This document shows positions 23,469 to 34,800 of a stretch of 64,000 bases of DNA, in pieces. The position numbers and the translations under genes were made by a program. The notes below the pieces were generated by a model, which saw only the letters and a program-made list of their open reading frames with translations, made no database searches and had not been told where the DNA came from. The DNA lies in NCBI GenBank assembly GCA_030248215.1, contig JASANG010000611.1, forward strand, positions 186,001 to 250,000, read 5' to 3'. The DNA comes from Enoplolaimus lenunculus (taxonomy: Eukaryota > Nematoda > Enoplea > Enoplida > Thoracostomopsidae). Positions within the stretch are counted from its first letter, which is position 1. Every line of letters begins with the position of its first letter.

Positions 23469-25191
23469 CTAACGGTAACCTTCAATACAAGCGGGCGAAT
23501 AACATTCAACCGTTTGTCCTGTACGTTCCAACCGCCCGGTATTCTCGTCAATTCCAAAAACAACCAACGAATGCGAGTCTTGATTCGCAACGATCAAAAA
23601 CTTGCCCGACGGTGTAATCAAAAAATTTCTCGGCGTTTTCCCACCGGTCTCAGTGAAATGGATTGAATCAGGTTTCAGAAGGCCGTGCGATTGACGATCT
23701 ACCGTCAGCCCCGCAATATAATCTGTGAACCGAACCGAAGCGTACAAAAACCGGCCGTTCGGCGTTAAATGGATATCGGCGGCATTAGCAAATTCATGTT
23801 CTCTGCCTGGGCGTTTTAAATTAACAATTTGCAACAATTCTGCCGTTTCGCACTCTCCGTGATCACTGAGTCGGTAGACTAACACATTACAGCTTAGCTC
23901 CGTCACAACGTACATCGTTTGACCGTCAGCGCTGAAGGTTAAATGCCGTGGACCACTTCCTGGCGGTGTAGCAACAAACATAGCCCCTTTTGCTGGCGGA
24001 CCCAGCTTAGCCTCGGGTAAAATATTGTGTTTATATATGCGATCACCCCCTAAATCACAAACAAAAACCCCTTTGCCGTTCGGACTACGCATTACACAAT
24101 GTGCGTGTGGTTGTATTTGTCGTGTTTCGTTGATACAGCTAGCATAAACGGCCTGGATTTGTGCTTTTGGAGCCTCGCTTAACTCTCCACTGCTCGGATT
24201 AATAGTGAAACTGACCACATTTCCAGACGAATAATTCGCAGCAACAAGAATGTTATCATCGATTGTTCGTAAATGACAAGTTGCGCTCGCATTTTCACCA
24301 GCTTGGCGAATACCGTTTGGAATCAACTCATAATTCGGACCGATTCGAAATGCGGCGATTGAGCTGTTCAGGGATGTTTCTAGCGCAGCGTACAACCATT
24401 TCCGATTGGATGAAATCGTCAAGAAAGTTGGATTGACGCCTACGCTGATTGGTGGGTTGGAATGTGGTTTAATGATTCCTGGAAATTTATTATTTAAAGG
24501 AAAAAAAATTCAGTTGCTGTCTTTAATGAAATACGATTTAGTTACTGTCTTTAGTGGAAAAAATACAAGTACTGTTTTTAATGGGGAAATTTTCAGTTAC
24601 TACTGTCTAATAAAATATTTGTAGTTATTATCTTTAATAAAACAATTATTTTATTACTGTTTTTAATTATTATATGTTTTTGACGATAACTGCTGCACTC
24701 TTTAACCAAAATGTTAAAATCTTTTAAATGTATATGTTCGAGCGTTTTGCGACAGGGACGCCGAACGATTTTTTTTTGCATTAAATGTTTTCAATTCTAA
24801 CGTGGATATTTCGTTTTAGTGATTTTTCAGGGGTGACCACGGCATCCCTGTATTTTTCTAGGCGTCTCGACACTGTTTCCGTTGACATCCCTGTTCCCGG
24901 GTGCCTATTTTGTGGGGTATATACGAGCCGAAATGGTATGGTGTTGCGCTATATATTTTCGCTAGCCACATTACCTTGCTAGGGGGCTAAAAATATCAGA
25001 AGAGGCATTTCGGTGACCTACAATCAAGGTTGAAAATTTTCTACGGGGGCAAACGTGCTGAGAAGTTTTAATTAGCATGTATATACAAACATACCGGTAT
25101 TATCATCAAAATCGAATGTATAAATTCCTGCGCCTTTGCCGTCAGGTACGTGAGGTTCTTGTTGCGTGTAGGTACCAACATAAATAATCAT
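23469..25191 (-). CDS. YbhE-type lactonase (6-phosphogluconolactonase-like seven-bladed beta-propeller), 2 exons
   Basis: Exon 1 is 25191-25095 (ATG at 25191-25189, donor GTATGT) and exon 2 is 24478-23469 (acceptor TTTCCAG). The phase-1 join makes DDNTG-IIKPHSNPPISVGV; the total is 1107 nt, 368 residues, usual for the family (340-380). Family marks in order: YVGTYT and GKGAGIYTFDFDDNTG at the N-terminus, VAANYSSGNVVSF, QPHAHC, VCDLGGDRIYKH, GSGPRHLTFSADGQTMYVV, AADIHLTPNGRFLYASVR, GKTPRNFLITPSGKFLIVAN, VVFGIDENTGRL, and a short end VECYSPACIEGYR. There is no signal peptide, so it is cytosolic. Known members hydrolyse 6-phosphogluconolactone or related lactones; the substrate here is not proven. 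This fold differs from the NagB-type 6-phosphogluconolactonase usual in animals. The upstream TTG-started frame in exon 2 is not the true start, since exon 1 supplies the canonical opening strand. Confidence 0.93.
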
Positions 25192-25489
25192 AATTATAAT
25201 ATTATTTACTTTAGGTTTCAAGTAAAATATATAAAGGGCCAAAAGCACAACACAAATCTTTGCTCACGATCGAACAAAAAGTAAAATTAAGTTGGCAACT
25301 ATATGATTTCTGAAAACGTTTTCATTCCCAGTACAAATAAGCCGAAATCGAAACCAAAACCAGGATTCCATCGGAACGTTGTCAGCCACCAGGCTATCAA
25401 CCAGTTGAACATGCGGGAGCGAGGCGGACCAATATTTTCAACAAAGAGAGGTATATGGGGATTATTTATACAAGCAGTATTAAAACTTT

Positions 25490-25633
25490 GGCCCATGTAT
25501 AGAACAGGGCCGGATCGTTTACCGCAGGGGCTATAATAGTCTTTAATTTTTTGCTTAGGCTTAGGCTTACGCCTAGGCTTAGGCTTAGTAATATGCTTAT
25601 ACTACTGTTCCGGCCCTGTTCTATACATGGGCC
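25490..25633. mobile_element. Best-preserved TTAGGC-bearing palindromic element
   Basis: GGCCCATGTATAGAACAGGG and its perfect inverse CCCTGTTCTATACATGGGCC bound 144 bp. The interior carries six CTTAGGC/CCTAGGC-type hexamers (25555-25590) and no frame. It lies about 300 bp upstream of the lactonase start. Confidence 0.85.
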
Positions 25634-27147
25634 AAAATTTTTCTACAAGGACAAAATTGTACTAGGGGGCTGCGCATCGTCCGGCTACGTGCTCGGTTGA
25701 CACGTCATACACCTTCATCAAAATACTCCAATGCTGAAGAAACTTTAATTCGGGCTGAAAATTGATTTTCGAAAACAACGGAATAATCGAACGATATTTA
25801 CACCATAAAACAGCAAAAAATACATTAACAGCAAGCGAATACACAGCTCTTATACTGTTATCTTGTTTTGAGTAAACAAACAAATTTGTATACAATACAA
25901 CCAAATGCTTTAATATAGAACCCAACCCAGGTATACGGATACGTCAGCGGCGGTCGGTAGGTAATAGTGACCAAAGTTTCATGGCCGAGACTTTGGCAAT
26001 CGAAACAGGTCTGTCTGTAGCCAGGTGAACATGTCAGCGGGCTGACAAATTTTTAATATGCGCACGTAAAGATTTTAGATGACTTACAAAAGCCAAGTTC
26101 ACACTTCTTTAGGGTACCCTGAGCACACTGATAAGACGGGACCGCAGCACGGGGGCTCAGCCTCCACTGGAAAAATTTAGGCCCCTTCAATAATTTTGAA
26201 CCTTGCTTGTGAGTCAATGAAAACCGTTGCGTGCCCCTCCTGAATAATATTTAGCCCCTTCTAGGAATGTGGAGTAAGCTGGAACGTATAAAAAAGCCTT
26301 GTTTATGAATCAAGCGAGAAAACAGATGCATAACAACGTATGCACATAATGATTGGTTTACACGCGGTGATTGTGTATTTATTTCGGGTGCGTACACAGT
26401 TTCCAGCAGGGCGTGAGCAAACACCCTCATCCTACAATTGGTGACCCCACACGTACGTAATATGGACCCCCATCCTAAAACTACTTTGAATCAAAACCGC
26501 CATAGTTTTGACATACGTCTTGCTGGCTAAAGTGATATTTCGGAAAAACTGGTTTGGCGCTGTCCCAAAGAGCTGGCAGCACGCCAAAACAATTAATTGA
26601 CCATAACTCGTTAGCAGAGCCGTAGCAGCCACCCCACACACCCTGTTTGGGACCCCCATCCTGGCCAGTTAAAACAAAAACCGCCGAAGTTTTAAAATGG
26701 TCTGGCTTCTCGCTCGTTTCGCTCGCGAGTTTGGGAGCGCCCACCCTGGTGTTTGGGAGGAACCTTCACCCCTACCTTGCCCGGGCACTGCTCGTTAGCT
26801 ACTCGTCTTAACTAAACTACGAAAACTTAAACGTCATTCAGGTGAACTCTGCAAGCTGCATCAAATCCCATACAATTTGCCTATAACTTTCAAACAAATT
26901 TTTGGGTGCTAATTAATGCATCATCCACTTCAATATGCGCCCGACTTGTGTAAATCAAAAATGCCTTTTTCCAGCTTGAGTTTAAAAAGGGTAGCAGTAG
27001 GAAATTAAAAGCACGAAAGTTGTTCAGTATGTAAATCGAAACATTTGATAGAATGTACTAGGAATTTGACTAACACTTCAATTCCAATTTCCCACTTTCG
27101 AAATTAAACACGAGAAACTTTTTAATTTCCTAGAACGATGCATATTA

Positions 27148-27244
27148 CTAATCCTAAGTCTGACCAAAAATTGTGTGTAAAGCTTAAGCTTACACTGTTG
27201 CAGTCCCGCAGAAAAACGTTCCGCCCCTGATCTTTAAATGGTCC
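27148..27244. mobile_element. Partial TTAGGC-family element
   Basis: AATCCTAAGTCTGACC, AAGCTTAAGCTTACACTGTT and the family end AAAAACGTTCCGCCCCTGAT are in the expected order. The left end is lost. Confidence 0.5.
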
Positions 27245-27467
27245 AAACTATGTTAAAATATACAATCACAAAATTACAGGAATCTTTCGAAGTGCAGGAA
27301 ATACTTAGGTCATATGCCGCAAGTTTAACGTTATATAATGGTTGAAACTTTTTCTACAAAACATAGTAAACTACTTTTTGTTTATGATACCTTTTCGGAA
27401 ACATTCAGTTGAACAGCAGTGTCTTTTACAGAAGGTTTCGCTCTAAACTTTAAGCGTACATTAATAT

Positions 27468-27637
27468 GGGGCCATGTTACTTTGATGGGCAAGCCATTTT
27501 TCCGCGGACTATAGTAATTGGAAAGCTTTAGACAAGAATTTTTGGTTCAGGCCTTGGCTTAGACATAGATTTAGTCATAGGCTTAGGTTTTAAAATAATT
27601 TTATACTACTGTTTCTCCCACAAAATAACATTGGCCC
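27468..27637. mobile_element. Diverged TTAGGC-family element
   Basis: It begins GGGGCCATGTTACTTTGATG and ends ATACTACTG...ACATTGGCCC, with CTTGGCTTAGAC and CATAGGCTTAGG inside. Confidence 0.55.
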
Positions 27638-28003
27638 TAATCTTGAATGTAATTTTACACAATATACTAAATTCGTTTTTTCAAACTATTGCTTTCGAAC
27701 ATCAGATAAACGATGTTTAAATAAGTTATCAGCGTTAATAATACGTTTCCAAAAATAATTTAGTGCAACCCTAAATAAGTTTCAATACAAATCAAAAGGC
27801 TTTCAATACAAATCAAAAGGCAAATATATCGAAACTTTATATCCGTTTGCAAATGCCCCAATTGTTAGCACAGTTTCACAATCGTCACTTTGCAACAGTT
27901 TAATTAACTCAATTCGAAACAAAACGTTCGACAAACAACTGTTTTTCAGCGTTAATTCGAAATTTTTCTTCAGCTAGAGAACTGGTTGCTTGTGAGTTTA
28001 CGA

Positions 28004-28194
28004 CAGTAAATATTAACTCACTCTGAGTTGAGTTGATTCTCACTCTGAGTTCACTTGAGTCCGGCTAAGTTGTATAAATTAAGTCAGACTGAGTTTTATT
28101 GACTCAGAATTCTGAGTTCTGAAAGACCTAACTCAGACTGAGAGTGATTCAACTCATTCTGCGTTAAAATCAACTCACTGGAATTTACACTGTA
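28004..28194. mobile_element. Palindromic element rich in CTCAGACTGAGT, CAGTAAAT ends
   Basis: CAGTAAATATTAACTCACTC at the left mirrors TCAACTCACTGGAATTTACACTG at its right end. Inside are GAGTTGAGTTGATT and the inverse ATTCAACTCATTC. A close copy is 45690-45878. It lies about 690 bp downstream of the SLC22 stop. Confidence 0.75.
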
Positions 28195-28330
28195 GCAAGG
28201 ATTTTGGTTTGGACAATGGCCACACCAAACGTATAATATAGTCTGCTTGAATTAATTGAATTTTTCTAACACATATTTTTAAGTTAAAACTAAAAATTTT
28301 CAGAACCATCAATCACGGATATACGCATAT

Positions 28331-28784
28331 TTACTTGAGTGACCCGAATAAGAGGTGGACTGATAATTATTTGCCCTCTCCAAAGTGTACTTCTTATTAT
28401 TCGATTACGGACTGTCATGTATTTTAACCCGCCGTTTGCCGCCCTTAATACTGATATATTATATCCAGTATTGTAACTATCCATTGAATTTAACGTTTAT
28501 TTGTCTTGTATTAAAAGGTTGAGCGAAAACACCAGGTTATACTTAGGAATGTACTTTAAAAACTTAAGTATGCTTTAAAGTTTCGAACTCAACTGTATTA
28601 TGTCCTAGACTCATTTATGCGCTACAATTAGGGATAATTGACATTTATAGCCTCTGATTATACGGTTCAGGGACTGTATCCACTAACGAACTCTTATTAG
28701 GGATACGGAATCCTATTGATTGGGACTCAAAATGCTTCCCTCTTATTACCCCTACCTTCCCCTCTTAGTTGGGTCACTATAGTA
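28331..28784. mobile_element. GTGACCCGAATAAGAG-type element downstream of the SLC22 gene
   Basis: The left end TTACTTGAGTGACCCGAATA and the right end CTCTTAGTTGGGTCACTATA are inverse. The right end lies 100 bp from the SLC22 stop codon, so it may fall in the 3' untranslated region. Confidence 0.65.
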
Positions 28785-28883
28785 TATTAATGGAAATATT
28801 GTTTTTTGCAGCCACCACAGGGGCCAACACATTGTTGGCCCTACTTTTGACTACACCACTGATCTTGTGAGCAAACGCTCATC

Positions 28884-31800
28884 TTATAATCTGCTGTTCA
28901 TTTCGCCATTCATACTGTGCATATGATTAGCATTAGGCTGGCTTAAATCAGCGTACGCGGCATTATTTGTTTTGATGTCACCGACTTTAACGTTTCGAGT
29001 AGAAGACTTTGGTCCTCCAGATTCCATCGCTGCAGTACTATAGGTATCTGTGCCCCCGTCTGCACGAGCGCCGTCAGATTTCACTTGGTCGAATGCTTCT
29101 AGCAACGGTTTGCCGTGTGTTTCCGGCAACAAAAATACATCGAGGATAAATGTTGTAAGACACACGATACTGACGACAAAAAACGGTAGCGGTCGCCAAT
29201 GATGCCGGAGCAACAGAATCTGAGGTACTGAAATTAATTAAATAAATATTTTTTAATTTTCAATTCAAAAATGGGTCTGTAGCCGGTGGAGCTCAGTTCA
29301 CCGTAAAATAGTTTGGCCCCCCTTAAAAAATTTTACCCTACTTCTAAGAACTGTGCACTCCCTGCGTTCCTCTCTCGAAAGGCTACGGGCCGGAACACAA
29401 ACGGAATCTTTGCGGCATTTTAGATCAACTTGTCCAATTTGGCAACCGGACATGTGAACCGAAATGCCTGTACGTAACTAAGACCGCGTACTCATCGCAA
29501 ATCAGATTTAAAGGAAGCAAATTCTAAGTTAAACAGTACCATGAAGCTGTGTCCAAGAAAATTTTTTTCGGATGCGGTGGAGGTCGAACTCGCGATACTG
29601 AAAATTTGTCCGATATCCAGTTCTGACATGAAATTTTATATTTCCAAGTTTGAGAACTTAATATGTTCGATTTGGCGAGACAAAGAAATTTGTCAAACAG
29701 AATTGTTTAAATGCTACTAAAACATCGGCTTGATGCAATCGTGTGGCTTGATGCCTGCAACAAATCTGTGTTGGAAGGGAATATCTTTTTAATATCAAAC
29801 TGGAATAGACACTTATAGCTAAAATATACATTTTTGAGAGTGTTTTTCGCGATGTTTATAAGATTCTTGTCTGTCTCAATGTATAAGAGTAAATGTCATA
29901 TATTGCATCTCAACCGGGAAAATGTTTTAATCGTTTTAGCAAGTGATATTTAATATTTTTCTGTCCGGTTCCGTTAGTGGCAAAAAGAGGAACAGTATGT
30001 TTGCTCTATGACAATTGGCTCTTAATATGGCTTCGAGTAATGGTTTAGGCGACAGGTTAGACAGAGACAAGCCTTTCGTAAGCCTAAAGCCTGAACGTGA
30101 AAGGGTATTACAATAGGCCTGCAATTTACCCAACATCGCCGAAAACGAGCCAACAATTCCAAAAAATGACCCGGCAATGTTGCGCAAAACAGTTGGAAAC
30201 AGTTCAACCGAGTACAATTGAACTGTGATTATGAATACGCTGACAACGATCAAAGCTGCGATTTGCGAGAACACTGTATATAAAATCTGAAATGGTAAAA
30301 TTAAACTTTACAACATATGCAAAAATACTTTCACGACGTGAAAAATTAAAAATGCATGATTCTCACGCATTACTATTGTAGTGACCACACAAATAACAGA
30401 GGGTTCACATTTTGACTACCAATCATTTGGAGTCTGCATGCCTTATTAGAGTCCATTAGCGAACAGACCCCTACGTTCTAATTAGAATCCATAAATGGGT
30501 CTAAACGAGAATACATATGCTGCTAAAATCTGTTGTGGACATTCAACAAAAATGCTCCTATGCAACTAATTCTGCCCAAAAGAAAGAATATGAAAAGTCT
30601 GGTTTGGGTGCTACTATGGAGTGAATTAAATATGAATAACAGTTCGTAATCGAATAACAGGAGAGGTACTCTTAGGAGAGGCAAAGTAAACATGAGTCTC
30701 CCACTCATACGTGGGTCACTAAAGTAAATCAATATCTTCAGCGACAAGGTAGTGGGCAAGATTTTAGTTAGGAGCGTATAATGTCATAAAGGAACTAGAT
30801 TATTCTAACGTAGCATTCATCTTGCAAATATATTTTCAGTGCTTTTTTATACTACGGTTTATAGGCGGTAATTGGAATTCACAACAGTTTCAGTAAGAGC
30901 AATTCACACAATTAGATAATGCCATGGCGCAAAGCATGTATTATTTTCAACTGCCCGATGATAAATTTTATTACCGTAGCCGGAGTCGAAATTCAATTTT
31001 CTTTCAAAGCTGATCAAATTACAGACCTACAATTCAGCCACACAGTATTAGCATAATTCTGTATCTTTTTTACACTTAACACATGTCCGTTACCTTCAAT
31101 TTTGTCTGCTGCTCTGCAATAAAAATGATCGAATTTCCGGCGTAGCAAAACAAAACTACTCCCAGCGATGTTAGTAGCCAAATTTTTCGACCAATTTTAG
31201 GCGCTTTCCAGTCCAAGAACACGATTGCAAACGGGACCCATAGCCTAAAATTTAAATTTGGTAAATTAAAAATTTTATTGTCAGTTGAAATTATGATTTT
31301 GACAAACTCAATTTTGTGATTGGATGTCATTCTTTATTCAAGCTATTCTGTTACAAAATTCAACGTAGATTCAACCTCAGAGATGTGCAAATCAAGTGCA
31401 TATTAGCTAACAAAAAACTAACGAACAGAGTTCAATTATCTATAACAAACCTGAAACCTTATCAATACGTAATTTGGGCGGGTCTTTAGGGTCATTCCCA
31501 TCAGAAAGCATTGGCTCGAAAATTTAAAAATTTTGAAATTTTTTCTTATCTTAGCTTCTCATAAAATCCCTTTAATTATTTCACAAATAAAATTGAATTT
31601 TTGAAAATTTCGATTTTGTATTAAGATTCTAAGATCGTCGACACTGTACAGCTGAATCGATTGCTGTTAAATTTTATCAGTCAAACAATTGGTGAGGAAA
31701 TACGAAAAGTTTAACACCATTTAAATTTTCTAACTTTCTTGACAGTGGATTTTTTGCTCCCTAGTGCACGACCTTAGGACCTTAGAAATTGAATATTTCA

Positions 31801-34800
31801 AAAATTCAAATTTGCGTATGAGAAACTTTAAATATACAAAAACGTTCAAAATAATACTTTGCAACATTTGTTTTCTGGAAGTTAAGATGTATTGAATGCC
31901 GCATTTAAAATTTTAAAAATGGCACACATGAAGTAGAAAGCATAAGCACTGAAGCACTTTCGTACGGTAAAGATATATTGCTGCTATACCTGCACTATGA
32001 GCAACTAAATACAATAATGTACGAGCAATACACACACTGTGAGCAGTGTTGAACATTTATAACATATATGCGCAGTGTAAAATCTCCGCAAGACGTGAGA
32101 GCCGCCTCGGGCTCGAGCGTCAAGCTCCTATAGCTCAGTGGTCATCGTAAACGCCTCCCACCCGTGAGACTGGGGATCGAATCTCACCTTGAAATTACAT
32201 CTCATGTGAAATTGCAAATATTCAAGTGAGAAAGGGTTAATAGGAGAAAAAGTCATCTCGACTAAAAATAAACGACTACTAAATTATGTGGTATTTTAAG
32301 GATGGTGCTTGGTATAGAAGAAAATTTAGCCAAGTTATGCACCAAATTTAAAAGAATTATGAAATTTCGCATAAGTTGTAGCATAATTTACGCCGGACAG
32401 CATTAAAATAATTAAAAACTATAGCTTACTTCTAATTAGGTACAAACCAGATATATTTATTTGGTAAGAAAATTTTTAGTGTCAACAAGGCTTGAATTCA
32501 TGAGCTGCACACACACACCTACCTGAACAAGCCATGCATAGCAATGTTAAGATATGTTCCACCTTCAAGCCTGTGAATATCGTACAGAATAACTGTTGCT
32601 GCCATAACATTAACAGATATGTGAAAACACTAAAACGGTACAAAAATATGATTCAATAATGTGTTCTTAACACGACCCACAACCAGTAGGTAACCAAAGT
32701 CCGCTAGACATATTTTGCCTCCGCCCAGAAAAGTTTCAGCCTCGCATATAATTCATGATAAATCATTTTATGCACCGCCTTTGCAACGGGCTCGTTAGTA
32801 CGGTAAACCATCCAAAAGATTTAATTGATACACTTTCTGTGTGCCAAAAAATTTCCAAACACGTCTTGCGTTTTAGCCCTGAGACGTTCATAGATTGGGA
32901 GCCACGGAATATGTTGAGTAGCGAACGATGCTTTTGAAAAGTTCTCACGTAAGAACAATGCGATACTTGCTTACACGTATATACCCAATATTCGATGCCA
33001 ATGTCCGTAATTATAAGAAATTCAAGCTTTTTGTTTTCGTATAAAGAACCACGATGGATAACAGCAACTCTGACCGATATAGTTCGACTCGAAGCATTTT
33101 TTCTATTTTGTTTTATAATTTTTTTTGCTTAATATAAAAGGGGTATATATCCGCTTAATGACCTCCCCCCCTTGATCGGCCGATGTCACTGTTGTCCAAA
33201 AAGTTATCAAAGATTCCTAACTTACCTGTAAAATTGTACGAATTGCAAGCGGCAGCGTTGCAAACAAGTGATAAAAGTTGTACGGAACTTTGTGATCAGT
33301 GTCCAAACGATATTCATGCAACGGCTCAGCATCCAATATTTCCAATTCAGCTTTTGGCAGTCGGTTGACCACTGCAATTTTGTGCAACGCGTTTTTGGCT
33401 TGCCTGAAAAAACAAAACATTAATTAAGCCTAAATTTTCAGTGTCTGATTGTCGGATGCGTAGGCAGGATATTGCTTTGAGGAGGGTAGCCACATCAATT
33501 ACAATGGTAAATTAGCTGTTGCTTTAAAGGAAACTTGTCTCAGCTAAGATTTAATTGTTTTACACTAATTACTTTGCCTCAAAGTTATCGGAGTAGTCCG
33601 TGGTCTCCTTCTGGATACGTCCCTGTTAGTTGCACACTAAATTTTTCATATCTTATCGGTCCAAACTGGATTTGAAGCTTTTTGCAAGTATTAAAATCAA
33701 AACTTAGATTTTTCCGAAAAATCAGACCACAATGTTTCAGTTTTAATATGTGACTTGTTCAGTTTGCCAAAATCTTACTCATATTTTTTCTTTTGAATTA
33801 ACCAACGTGGACTTTCAACGAGCATTATGATATACAGCAACACCAGCGGCGTGCAAATAACTGCAACAGTTAGCAAATAATGACGCCAGTTTCCAGTCAA
33901 GTATCCAATAAGTGCATTACTGCAATAGGCAACACTCCATTGTGTACATACTGCAATAACGCTTCGATATTTTTTCGTTACCTAAAGCCACAATGACAAC
34001 GATACAACATGGGCATCTGAAGGCATCTGCAAGAAGAACCAGCTACAATGTTTATGAATTTCATTAACCCCTTCTCACAATGAGTTGCCTATAGGCAACT
34101 TAGCGCAGTCCCGTTGTATATAAAATATTGACAGGGCAATTTAATTTTTGGAGGAAGTTGAATTTTATGCAACGCTCGCAGCATAATTTACAACTTAGCT
34201 GATTTTAGAAGCTTCGTCACGCGGTGTCTTTTCACCGACATAGGATAGTTTTTATGACCGGTATTCATGTGAACTTATGGAAATATTTTTAGAAGTGGCT
34301 CAAACCAGGCGGCAAAATGTTAATTACGGACTATTGTATTGGTGATCAAGCAGAACATTCTTTCGATTTCAACGCGTATTTTGGTAACTTGGCTTTCGGA
34401 TAAATGTTTCGCCCGCCCTAGTTTGTGACAATATCACTGATAGAATTATTGTTAACCCGTTCTCAGATTGAGTTGCCTATAGGCAACTTAGCGCAGTGTA
34501 TATACGTTAAATATATATATCGCACCGTGTTTAACAATTGCAACGCGTATACATTGTACTAAATCACCACAAGACGTGAGAGCCCCGTCGGGCTCGAGCG
34601 TCAAGCTTCTATAACTGAGTGGTGATGGTATACGCCTCCCACTCCAGTCATTGGAGTTCGAATCCTAGCATAAAAGTAGGTCTCAGGGGAAATAGAAAAT
34701 GTTCATGTGAGAAAGGATTAAACCAGTTATTATAAACATATTAAGCCGTATACAGTAAAACAGGTACATTAACTTTGATCAGGCTAAATCCTAATTTTTA

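Larger units (their letters stand above)
25192..28883. other. Intergenic region between the lactonase and SLC22 genes
   Basis: It contains listed elements, a direct repeat of GACCCCCATCC...AAAACCGCC units near 26462-26530 and 26650-26710, and a fragment near 26820-26930 (AACTCTGCAAGCTGCATC, ATTTTTGGGTGCT) of the long palindrome family. No promoter can be assigned by eye. Confidence 0.5.

Noticed and set aside
26432-26744. Overlapping minus-strand frames of 75-87 codons
   Set aside because: They lie in a tandem-duplicated repeat (GACCCCCATCC units) and encode no recognised motif.
34600-34700. A functional tRNA gene
   Set aside because: A and B boxes are present, but the acceptor stem does not pair and the stretch is a fixed part of a repeated element.
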